Shown here one piece after another: positions 24,116 through 31,744 of a stretch of 45,488 nt of DNA (its first letter is position 1; each line of letters begins with the position of its first letter). The stretch comes from Oscillospiraceae bacterium. GTDB lineage: Bacteria; Bacillota; Clostridia; Oscillospirales; Acutalibacteraceae. Position numbers and translations under genes: made by a program. The stretch is from the NCBI GenBank assembly GCA_031270605.1, contig JAISXG010000093.1, forward strand, positions 1 through 45,488, in the 5' to 3' direction. The notes under the pieces are model-generated. The model did not search any database, had not been told where the DNA came from, and saw only the letters and a list, made by a program, of their open reading frames with translations.

Positions 24116-25426
24116 ATGAAGAAAATGTGGAAGATTTTTTCACTCGTCTTAGCCGTGCTGCTGCTTTCAACCGGCGCAATGCCCGTGTTCGCAACAGATG
24201 ACATCACCGGTGAAAAAGATTACGCCATCACAAACCCTTACGCATCGATCGACTGGGACGAATGGACGCCCTACAAATCGAACCTGCATTCACACTCCCG
24301 CTACAGCGACGGTGAATTGACCGTCACAGAATCCGTCAACCGCTACTATGAGCTGGGTTATGACGTTTTGGCGACCACCGACCACGGCGTGATCAACAGG
24401 GGCTGGAACGTGAAGCCCGAACTTGTGCCCGTGGCAAGCTATTATCAATACATCATGCCCCTCAACCCGATGCTTGCAGACCGCTATGAGCAGATCACCA
24501 CAGGGGCGGGCCGCGACGGCCGCCCGATGCTGGACGTTGACCGCGGCATTGAATTAAATGCAATGGTCATCAAAAAGAACCATGTCAACGGCTTTTTCAG
24601 TGACTACGGCCAAAACTACCTCGGCATTGAAAATGATTATGAAACCTCTGTCGCGGGCGTGGACGCTGCGGGCGGCATCTCGTTCATCAACCACCCGGGT
24701 GATTTTATCGGCAGCGCGGGCAATCCCGACGCGGCACGCGACATGAAAAATGTGAAGCTCTATGGCGACCTTTTCCTGAAATATGATTCCTGCGTCGGCT
24801 TCGAGGTCTTTAACGGAGGGGATTCCGTGACCCGCAACGACCGCATTCTTTGGGACAATATTCTGCAATACACTATCCCCCGCGGCGTGAATGTGTGGGG
24901 CTTCTCAAACGACGACTCCCACACCTATGACAGCATCGGCCGCACGGCGGAAATCATTTGGATGCCGGAGCTTTCAAACGAAGCGCTGCGCACCGCCATG
25001 GAAAACGGCACCTTCTTTGCCTGCTCAACCCGTGCGAAAAACGAGATGGGCGACAGCTTCGAAGGCACGGGCGAATACGCGGTCATCACCAAAGTTCTTG
25101 TTGACGACGCGAAAAATCAAATCACCGTCGAAACCGCGGAGCCTGAAACCGTGGAATGGATCGCAAACGAAAAAGTCATCCATGTGGGCAACACGATTGA
25201 CCTCAACGCTTATGAAGACGACATCACCTGCTATGTCCGCGCGCAGATCCGCAACGAGGGCGGCGTTGTGCTCACACAGGCTTTCGTGTGCGACGACGGC
25301 ACGCTCGGCGACGGCATCACACAAGAGCCCGAAAAGCCCTTGACCCTCTGGGACAAACTCATGGAATTCTTCCGTGTGCTGTTCAACTTTAAAATCTTTG
25401 AGGCTTTCAAAAAGCTCGCAAAATAA
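24116..25426 (+). CDS. Secreted PHP-domain phosphoesterase-like protein
   Basis: 436 residues with a signal peptide (SLVLAVLLLSTGAMPVFA, cleavage about 26). The PHP fold follows with metal ligands in NLHSHSRYSDGE (His58, His60, Asp64), TTDHG (Asp89, His90), INHPGDF, GFEVFNG and SNDDSHTYDS. PHP proteins hydrolyse phosphoesters using a metal cluster; exported versions without other domains are less common. After the barrel comes a small beta domain (VITKVLVDDAKNQITVE). A C-terminal amphipathic aromatic helix closes the protein (TLWDKLMEFFRVLFNFKIF). A weak promoter (TTGTTT, 17 bases, TATTAT) may lie at about 24045-24080. No glycosidase domain is attached; the substrate is unknown. Confidence 0.85.
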   Translation: MKKMWKIFSLVLAVLLLSTGAMPVFATDDITGEKDYAITNPYASIDWDEWTPYKSNLHSHSRYSDGELTVTESVNRYYELGYDVLATTDHGVINRGWNVKPELVPVASYYQYIMPLNPMLADRYEQITTGAGRDGRPMLDVDRGIELNAMVIKKNHVNGFFSDYGQNYLGIENDYETSVAGVDAAGGISFINHPGDFIGSAGNPDAARDMKNVKLYGDLFLKYDSCVGFEVFNGGDSVTRNDRILWDNILQYTIPRGVNVWGFSNDDSHTYDSIGRTAEIIWMPELSNEALRTAMENGTFFACSTRAKNEMGDSFEGTGEYAVITKVLVDDAKNQITVETAEPETVEWIANEKVIHVGNTIDLNAYEDDITCYVRAQIRNEGGVVLTQAFVCDDGTLGDGITQEPEKPLTLWDKLMEFFRVLFNFKIFEAFKKLAK

Positions 25427-25454
25427 AAAATAAAACCTGTTGATTTACACAAGT

Positions 25455-25490
25455 AACGGCGGAACCTCATTTGCGAGGCTCCGCCGTTGT
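25455..25490. terminator. Bidirectional terminator
   Basis: AACGGCGGA-A-CCTC (25455-25468) pairs with GAGG-C-TCCGCCGTT (25475-25488). It lies between the convergent PHP and DNA glycosylase genes. Confidence 0.8.
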
Positions 25491-25504
25491 TATTGACTGT
25501 ATGT

Positions 25505-25996
25505 TTATATACTTTGACCATAATCACCGATCTGCGCCCACACCTCACAAAGCCGCTCAAGGGAAAACGCCGCGTTGGCCGGGCTTGTTGAGGGCAGAAC
25601 CGTCGCTTCGCGGCCGGTTTTCGGATAAATAAATTTTTGATAGAGCCTGCCCGCCGTCTGCCCGTTTGCGAAAATCGCCCGAATATCACAGAAATCCAGA
25701 ATACGCGAGATGTCGTTGGGCACAACGTTTGTGATGCTGCTGTCGCTTGAGCCCGTGATGTCACAGCTTGCAATCACATCCCAAACCGCCACATGACTCG
25801 CATACAACAGCTCCCTTTTCTCTTCCACATTCACAGGCAGCGGCAACCCGAAAACCTGCGACAGCACCTGCCAGAAGCGGTTTTGCGGGTGGCCATAAAA
25901 AAACTCCGTTTTGCGTGACAAAACAGACGGAAAGCTCCCCAAAATCAAAACGCGTGAATCCTTGTCAAAAACGGGCGCAATGGTGTGAACAGGCAT
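25505..25996 (-). CDS. Hypoxanthine-DNA glycosylase (UDG family 6-like)
   Basis: 163 residues. The uracil-DNA-glycosylase fold is shown by RVLILGSFPSVLSR (motif 1, GSFPS), FFYGHPQNRFW and the late motif LPSTSPANA. This pattern belongs to the deoxyinosine/hypoxanthine glycosylase group, which excises hypoxanthine formed by adenine deamination. Length is normal. AAAGGGG about 9 bases before the ATG sets the start. It stands alone and converges with the PHP gene through a shared terminator. Confidence 0.87.
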   Translation of the reverse strand: MPVHTIAPVFDKDSRVLILGSFPSVLSRKTEFFYGHPQNRFWQVLSQVFGLPLPVNVEEKRELLYASHVAVWDVIASCDITGSSDSSITNVVPNDISRILDFCDIRAIFANGQTAGRLYQKFIYPKTGREATVLPSTSPANAAFSLERLCEVWAQIGDYGQSI

Positions 25997-26030
25997 CCGA
26001 ATCCCCTTTCATCAAGAACACTGTAAGAAA

Positions 26031-26044
26031 TCAATAAATATTCA
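26031..26044. promoter_or_regulatory. Candidate distal ARG box
   Basis: TCAATAAATATTCA matches the arginine repressor consensus TGAATWWWWATTCA at 13 of 14 positions. It lies about 150 bases upstream of the proximal pair. AT-rich surroundings raise the chance of a random match. Confidence 0.4.
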
Positions 26045-26177
26045 ATCCTGCACTGCATATTATACAACATTGTACATGCAAAATCAAGGGGCTATTTATA
26101 GCAACGATGCGTTGATTTTACTTATATTGTTTCTTTTTTAAAGACAGAAGCCGTACTGTAACATTATACAATCCGGT

Positions 26178-26212
26178 TGAATATTTTTTCATAATTAATG
26201 TATATTAATACA
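26178..26212. promoter_or_regulatory. Tandem ARG boxes upstream of argG
   Basis: TGAATATTTTTTCA (26178-26191, 13 of 14 to the ArgR consensus) and TGTATATTAATACA (26199-26212, 12 of 14) are spaced 21 bases centre to centre, two DNA turns, as typical ArgR/AhrC operators are. They lie just ahead of the argG promoter. Confidence 0.6.
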
Positions 26213-26229
26213 TTTTTTGTGTTTTTCTA

Positions 26230-26258
26230 TTGACAAACCCTACCGGCGCGTGTATGAT
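26230..26258 (+). promoter_or_regulatory. argG promoter
   Basis: TTGACA (26230-26235), 17 bases, TATGAT (26253-26258). Confidence 0.82.
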
Positions 26259-26335
26259 ATTACCATGAAATACCGCAGCAGGCGGCCCCACAGAGAGTTT
26301 GACCGGGCTGCATACAAAAACAAGGAGTGACCATC

Positions 26336-27568
26336 ATGGCAACAGACAACAAAATCAAAAAAATCGTTCTCGCTTATTCGGGCGGGTTGGATACATCCAT
26401 CATCATCCCCTGGCTCAAAGAAAACTATGAGGGCTGCGAAGTCATCGCCGTTTCGGGCGACGTGGGGCAGGGCACCGAGCTTGACGGGCTTGAAGAAAAG
26501 GCCATCAAAACCGGCGCGTCGAAGCTTTATATTGAGGATCTCAATCAGGAGTTTGTGAACGGCTTTGTGTTCCCCACGCTGAAAGCGGGCGCCGTTTATG
26601 AGGGCGACTATCTCCTGGGCACATCCTTCGCCCGCCCGGTTATCGCGAAACGGATCGTGGAGATCGCCCTCGCCGAGGGCGCGGACGCAATCTGCCACGG
26701 CTGCACGGGCAAGGGCAACGATCAGGTACGTTTTGAGCTGACGATCAAAGCCTTTGCGCCCCACATGAAAATCATTGCCCCGTGGAGAATTTGGGACATC
26801 AAGTCGCGTGACGAGGAGATCGACTATGCCGAAGCGCATAACATCCCGCTCAAAATCAACCGCGAAACAAATTATTCAAAAGATAAAAACCTCTGGCACC
26901 TCTCCCACGAGGGGCTTGACCTTGAAGACCCGACCAATGAGCCGCAATACAACAAGCCCGGTTTTTTGGAGATGGGCGTTTCGCCCGAGCAGGCGCCCGA
27001 CGCGCCCACCTACATCACCCTTTCCTTTGAAAAGGGCGTTCCCGTGGCGCTGGACGGTGTGAAAATGGACGGCGTGAGCCTGATTCAAAAGCTCAACGAA
27101 ATCGGCGGCGCAAACGGTATCGGCCTTGCGGACCTTGTGGAAAACCGCCTTGTGGGTATGAAGTCAAGGGGCGTTTATGAGACCCCCGGTGGCACGATCC
27201 TTTACAGGGCCCACAAGGTGCTGGAAACACTTTGCCTTGACCGCGACACCCAGCATTATAAAGCCTTGCTGTCGCAGAAATATGCCGAGCTTGTCTATTT
27301 CGGCCAGTGGTTCACCCCCCTGCGCGAGGCGCTGGACGCGTTTGTGGACAAAACGCAGGAAACCGTTACGGGCGAAGTCAAATTCAAGCTCTATAAGGGC
27401 AACATCATCAACGCCGGCACGACCTCACCCTATTCGCTTTATAATCAGGAGATCGCAACCTTTGACGAAGACGAGGTCTATGACCAGAACGACTCCGCGG
27501 GCTTCATCAACCTGTTCGGCCTGCCGATTCAGGTGAAAGCAATGATCGACCAGAAAAACAAGCGGTAA
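26336..27568 (+). CDS. argG: Argininosuccinate synthase
   Basis: 410 residues; joins citrulline and aspartate with ATP, the seventh step of arginine synthesis. The N-terminal ATP PP-loop motif is [17 protein letters not shown]. Next come GDVGQG, the [15 protein letters not shown] aspartate/citrulline site, the [18 protein letters not shown] segment and [10 protein letters not shown]. The length matches the family. AAGGAG, then 8 bases, gives ATG 26336; the upstream in-frame GTG at 26327 overlaps the ribosome site. It is first in an argG-argH-argF cluster, with probable ArgR control from the boxes at 26178-26212. Confidence 0.97.
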   Translation: MATDNKIKKIVLAYSGGLDTSIIIPWLKENYEGCEVIAVSGDVGQGTELDGLEEKAIKTGASKLYIEDLNQEFVNGFVFPTLKAGAVYEGDYLLGTSFARPVIAKRIVEIALAEGADAICHGCTGKGNDQVRFELTIKAFAPHMKIIAPWRIWDIKSRDEEIDYAEAHNIPLKINRETNYSKDKNLWHLSHEGLDLEDPTNEPQYNKPGFLEMGVSPEQAPDAPTYITLSFEKGVPVALDGVKMDGVSLIQKLNEIGGANGIGLADLVENRLVGMKSRGVYETPGGTILYRAHKVLETLCLDRDTQHYKALLSQKYAELVYFGQWFTPLREALDAFVDKTQETVTGEVKFKLYKGNIINAGTTSPYSLYNQEIATFDEDEVYDQNDSAGFINLFGLPIQVKAMIDQKNKR

Positions 27569-27867
27569 TTGCCGGGCACGGCAGTGTATAAATATGCAGA
27601 ATCACTGCAATCGATTGCCGTATACTCTTCATTTTTTTGATGGTTTTCATGGCAAAAATGATGCTGTTTGATGAGAAACTGATGGTTTTTTGATGAGCAA
27701 AGACAATGGCGCCCCTATGGGTGTATTTCGAAAAAACAGGAGCGAAGATTGAAAAACGGAGTGTTTCAATCCGGAAGTTTTGACCGTTCGTATCGCAGGT
27801 AATGCTGCGAACACCTTGCGCAAACCCGACAAAACTTCCGCCGCGCAGAAAAAGGATGGTCATAGCT
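27569..27867 (+). other. 299-base argG-argH spacer with an inverted repeat
   Basis: No gene is apparent. TGCCG-GGCA-CGGCA is a short hairpin after argG (27570-27584). A perfect 11-base inverted repeat, CGGAAGTTTTG and CAAAACTTCCG (about 27772-27782 and 27830-27840), encloses a second hairpin, GTTCG...CAG-GTAATG-CTG-CGAAC. It ends about ten bases before the argH ribosome site. There is no T-run after it, so it is not an ordinary terminator. Confidence 0.5.
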
Positions 27868-29244
27868 ATGGATAAATTATGGGCGGGGCGCTTTCAGAAG
27901 CAGCTCGACGAACAGGCCAATGACTTTAACGCGTCGATTCACTTCGACAGCCGGATGTATAAGCAGGACATTTTGGGCTCCCTCGCCCATGTGAGCATGC
28001 TTGCCGCACAGGGCATTGTGACAGAGGATGACTGCGAACAGATCCAGAACGGCCTCAGCGGCATTCTTGCCGATCTGGAACAGGGCGCTTTGGAAATCGA
28101 CTGCGCGAGCGAGGACATCCATTCCTTTGTGGAAACCGAACTTGTGAAGCGCATCGGCGATGTGGGCAAGAAACTCCACACCGCAAGAAGCCGCAACGAC
28201 CAGGTCGCGCTTGACCTGCGCCTTTACCTGCTGGAAGAAGTGAAAGAAATCGACGCCCTGCTGCGCGGGCTGATCGGTGTTTTGTGCGCCAAGGCCGAAG
28301 AGCATGCCGAAACCGTCATGCCCGGCTACACCCATTTGCAGCGCGGCCAGCCCGTCACATTCGGACACCATTTGATGGCATACGCACAGATGCTCCTGCG
28401 CGACATTGACCGTTTGAAGGACTGCGCCCGCCGCATGAACATCTCCCCCTTGGGCTCCTGCGCCCTTGCGGGCACAACATTCAAAACCGACCGCGCCATG
28501 ACGGCGAAAGCCCTCGGCATGACGGACTACACAAGAAACAGCATGGACGGCGTTTCTGACCGCGACTTTGCCGCGGAGATTGCCTTCTGCACATCAATGA
28601 TCATGATGCACCTTTCGCGTTTTTCGGAAGAGGTGATTTTGTGGAGCTCCTGGGAATTCAAGTTCATTGATTTGGACGACGCGTATTCCACCGGCTCGAG
28701 CATCATGCCGCAGAAGAAAAACCCCGATATCGCGGAGCTTGTGCGCGGCAAAACAGGCAGGGTTTACGGCGACTTGCTCGCCCTCTTAACCATGCTCAAG
28801 GGGCTGCCCCTTGCCTATAACAAGGATATGCAGGAGGATAAGGACGCGGTTTTTGAAGCGGTGGACACAGTCAAAATGGCGCTCGGCGTGTTTGCCCCGA
28901 TGATAGACACCATGAGCGTGCGCAAAGAAAACATGCGCGCGGCGGCGGAAAAAGGCTTCATTACCGCGACAGACTGCGCGGACTACCTCGCCGCGAAGGG
29001 CCTGCCCTTCCGCACGGCATACAAAATCACGGGCGAGATTGTGGCGTTTTGCATTCAAAGCGACAAAACGCTGGAAACCCTGACCCTTGAAGAATATCAA
29101 TCCTTCAGCGATATCTTTGAAACGGATATTTATGACGCGATCAATCTGGAAACCTGCGTGAAAAACAGGACCTCGGCGGGCGGCACGGCCCCGCAGTCGG
29201 TTCTCGAACAGGTTGCGTATGTAAAACAGGCTGTTTCCGAATAA
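27868..29244 (+). CDS. argH: Argininosuccinate lyase
   Basis: 458 residues; splits argininosuccinate into arginine and fumarate. It carries the fumarase/aspartase superfamily signatures: KLWAGRF opening, TARSRNDQVALDLRL, PGYTHLQRGQPVTFGHHL and the flexible signature loop GSSIMPQKKNPD. Typical length. AAAGGATGG before the ATG at 27868 sets the start; the frame is open upstream but without a ribosome site. It follows argG after 299 bases and precedes argF by 22, so at least argH-argF form one transcript. Confidence 0.97.
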   Translation: MDKLWAGRFQKQLDEQANDFNASIHFDSRMYKQDILGSLAHVSMLAAQGIVTEDDCEQIQNGLSGILADLEQGALEIDCASEDIHSFVETELVKRIGDVGKKLHTARSRNDQVALDLRLYLLEEVKEIDALLRGLIGVLCAKAEEHAETVMPGYTHLQRGQPVTFGHHLMAYAQMLLRDIDRLKDCARRMNISPLGSCALAGTTFKTDRAMTAKALGMTDYTRNSMDGVSDRDFAAEIAFCTSMIMMHLSRFSEEVILWSSWEFKFIDLDDAYSTGSSIMPQKKNPDIAELVRGKTGRVYGDLLALLTMLKGLPLAYNKDMQEDKDAVFEAVDTVKMALGVFAPMIDTMSVRKENMRAAAEKGFITATDCADYLAAKGLPFRTAYKITGEIVAFCIQSDKTLETLTLEEYQSFSDIFETDIYDAINLETCVKNRTSAGGTAPQSVLEQVAYVKQAVSE

Positions 29245-29266
29245 CACGACAGATAAGGGTGAGACG

Positions 29267-30178
29267 ATGAACAACAAACACTTATTAAAGCTCGCCGACC
29301 TGTCGGCGGAGGAAATCACCGAAATTCTTGACCTTGCCGACAAATTGAAATATGAGCGCAAAAACGGCGTTGAGCACAAACTGCTCAAAGACAAAACCCT
29401 GGGCATGATTTTTTCAAAATCGTCCACCAGAACCCGCGTGTCTTTTGAAACGGGCATGTACCAGCTCGGGGGCACGGCGCTGTTTTTGAGCTCGAACGAC
29501 ATCCAGCTCGGCCGCGGCGAGCCGGTTGCGGACACCGCGCGGGTGCTCTCGCGCTATCTCGACGGCATCATGATCCGCACCTTTGCCCAAAGCGACGCGG
29601 AGGACTTGGCAAAGTACGGATCCATCCCCGTCATCAACGGCCTGACGGATTACGCCCATCCCTGCCAGGTTCTCGCCGACCTCATGACCATCCGGGAATA
29701 CAAAAAAACATTAGGCGGGCTGAAGCTCGCGTTCATCGGCGACGGCAACAACATGGCAAACTCCCTGATCGTGGGCTGCATCAAACTGGGCATGACCGTT
29801 GCGATCGCCTGCCCTGAGGAATACAAACCCGACGCGGACATCATCGCATGGGGCGGGGAAACCGGAAAGCTGACCATCACGACCTCCCCCGAAGAAGCGG
29901 CGAAAGACGCGGACGTGCTTTACACCGACGTGTGGGCCTCTATGGGCCAGGAGCGGGAAAAGGCCGAGCGCGAAAAGGCGTTTGCGGGCTACCAGATCAA
30001 CGACGCGCTGATGGCGCACACAAAACCGGACGCGATCGTGCTGCACTGCCTGCCCGCGCACCGGGAGGAAGAAATCAGCACGGCGGTGTTTGAAAATCAT
30101 GCGGATGAAATTTTTGAAGAGGCGGAGAACAGGCTTCACGCGCAGAAAGCCGTGTTAGTATTATTGATGGGCGCATAG
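29267..30178 (+). CDS. argF: Ornithine carbamoyltransferase
   Basis: 303 residues; makes citrulline from ornithine and carbamoyl phosphate. It has the carbamoyl-phosphate loop SKSSTRTRVSFE, HPCQ in TDYAHPCQVLADLMT, IGDGNNMANS in the second domain and the ornithine motif HCLPAHREEEIS. Typical length for anabolic enzymes. AAGGGTGAG before the ATG. The carbamoyl phosphate donor is probably made by carAB encoded 465 bases downstream. The last residues (HAQKAVLVLLMGA) are echoed in a non-coding remnant just after the stop. Confidence 0.97.
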   Translation: MNNKHLLKLADLSAEEITEILDLADKLKYERKNGVEHKLLKDKTLGMIFSKSSTRTRVSFETGMYQLGGTALFLSSNDIQLGRGEPVADTARVLSRYLDGIMIRTFAQSDAEDLAKYGSIPVINGLTDYAHPCQVLADLMTIREYKKTLGGLKLAFIGDGNNMANSLIVGCIKLGMTVAIACPEEYKPDADIIAWGGETGKLTITTSPEEAAKDADVLYTDVWASMGQEREKAEREKAFAGYQINDALMAHTKPDAIVLHCLPAHREEEISTAVFENHADEIFEEAENRLHAQKAVLVLLMGA

Positions 30179-30218
30179 GCTCCCGGGGCTTGTGTTTATC
30201 CCAAAAGTTACATGTTTT

Positions 30219-30259
30219 GCGCGGGAAAAAGGCTGTGTTCGCGCTGCTTATGGGCGCGC
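30219..30259 (+). pseudogene. Remnant resembling the argF 3' end
   Basis: GGGAAAAAGGCTGTGTTCGC and the following CTGCTTATGGGCGCG translate to KKAVFALLMGA, against QKAVLVLLMGA at the end of ArgF (9 of 11 the same). It has no start codon of its own and lies about 40 bases after the argF stop. It probably reflects a partial tandem duplication or recombination. Confidence 0.45.
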
Positions 30260-30312
30260 GGACGCCCGCTTTCTGGCGCCCCTTTTTGGAATGAACTCCC
30301 TTGCCGCATGAT

Positions 30313-30352
30313 GCCGCCAACACCTCTTCTTTTGCGACATTGGCGGCTTTTG
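30313..30352 (+). terminator. Candidate terminator of the arg cluster
   Basis: GCCGCCAA (30313-30320) pairs with TTGGCGGC (30340-30347), followed by TTTTG. It separates argGHF from the carA promoter. Confidence 0.6.
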
Positions 30353-30416
30353 TGAAATATTCTACTTTTCGCTTTGTTTTCTCCCTGATTTTTTACATCT
30401 GCCCGCTTGATTTTAT

Positions 30417-30446
30417 TTGACTTTTTCACATTGGTTTTAGTATAAT
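30417..30446 (+). promoter_or_regulatory. carA promoter
   Basis: TTGACT (30417-30422), 18 bases, TATAAT (30441-30446). It leaves a leader of about 190 bases before carA that contains GCGAAAAAG...CTTTTTTGC and a short AGCC-TTA-GGCT-TTTTT hairpin (about 30522-30552), possibly an attenuator. No PyrR-binding loop was recognised. Confidence 0.65.
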
Positions 30447-30643
30447 ATCATATTAAGGAAACAACAGCTTCCGTACAGAAAGCGCTCTTTTTTCCGTTAT
30501 CCGCGGTATTTTGCAAAACAGTGCGAAAAAGGAACAGCCTTAGGCTTTTTTGCAAAATGGATATTTGAAAGTCTGCATCTGCCGGCTTTTTGGAAAAAGA
30601 AGCAGTCTGTATCAGTATGGTAAAGGAAGGAAGGTATTGCAAT

Positions 30644-31720
30644 ATGGGAGATATCTATATTGTTTTACAAAACAAAACGGTCTTCAAGGGTAAAAGCTTC
30701 GGCGCCGAAGGCGAAGCCCTCGGCGAGCTTGTTTTCACGACAGGCATGGGCGGCTACATTGAAACCTTGACAGACCCGAGCTATTACGGCCAGATCGTTA
30801 TCCAGACATTCCCGCTCATCGGCAACTACGGAATGATCGAAGAGGACTTTGAAAGCGAACGTTCTGTTGTGAAAGCCTATGTGGTGCGTGAGTATTGCGA
30901 AAAACCCTCCAATTTCAGATGTGATATGACGCTTGACGATTACCTTAAAAAAGAAGGTATTGTCGGCGTTTTTAATGTGGACACGCGGGAGCTCACAAAG
31001 ATCATCCGCGAGAACGGCGTGATGAACGCGAAAATCACCGCAGACCTTTCAACCATTGACTATGAAGAAATCGAAAACTATAAGATTGTGGACTCCGTGC
31101 CCTCTGTGAGCCGCAAAGAGGCTTATCGCGTCAACGAGGGCGCGGAACACAAGGTGGTCCTGCTCGACTACGGCGTGAAGGGGAACATCCCCCACGAGCT
31201 TGCCCTGCGCGGCTGCGAGGTCATTATCTGCCCGCACAGCTGCACCGCCGAACAGATTCTTGCGCTCGGCCCCGACGGCGTGATGCTCTCCAACGGCCCG
31301 GGCGACCCGGCGGACAACGTGTTTGAAATCGGCGTGCTGCGCGAGCTGCTCGGAAAAGTGCCGATCTTCGGCATCTGCCTCGGGCACCAGCTCCTCGCCC
31401 TTGCGGCGGGCGGCAAAACCGTCAAGCTCAAATACGGCCACCGCGGCGCGAACCAGCCCGTGAAATGCGTGGAAACCGGCAGGGTGTATATCTCGAGCCA
31501 GAACCACGGCTACGCGGTGGACGCATCCTCTGTCAAAAGCGGTACGGAGAGCTTTTTTAACGCAAACGACAACACCAACGAGGGCGTGGACTACCCTGCC
31601 TTCAACGCGTTCTCGGTGCAGTTCCACCCTGAAGCCTGCGCCGGGCCGCTCGATGCGAAATGGCTGTTTGACAGGTTTGTTGATAAAATGAACGCAAACA
31701 AAGCCAGGGCCGCGATGTGA
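30644..31720 (+). CDS. carA: Carbamoyl-phosphate synthase small subunit
   Basis: 358 residues; the glutaminase subunit that feeds ammonia to CarB. The N-terminal CPSase_sm domain (GKSFGAEGEALGELVFTTGMGGYIETLTDPSY) is followed by the class I glutamine amidotransferase domain. That has SNGPGDP, GICLGHQ (Cys245), and FHPEA (His328, Glu330), a complete triad. ATG 30644 has GGAAGG 9 bases upstream; the upstream open frame is not needed. It ends 24 bases before carB-dapF and surely forms an operon with it. Confidence 0.96.
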   Translation: MGDIYIVLQNKTVFKGKSFGAEGEALGELVFTTGMGGYIETLTDPSYYGQIVIQTFPLIGNYGMIEEDFESERSVVKAYVVREYCEKPSNFRCDMTLDDYLKKEGIVGVFNVDTRELTKIIRENGVMNAKITADLSTIDYEEIENYKIVDSVPSVSRKEAYRVNEGAEHKVVLLDYGVKGNIPHELALRGCEVIICPHSCTAEQILALGPDGVMLSNGPGDPADNVFEIGVLRELLGKVPIFGICLGHQLLALAAGGKTVKLKYGHRGANQPVKCVETGRVYISSQNHGYAVDASSVKSGTESFFNANDNTNEGVDYPAFNAFSVQFHPEACAGPLDAKWLFDRFVDKMNANKARAAM

Positions 31721-31744
31721 GCGCGCGGAAGGGAGGAAGATTTT

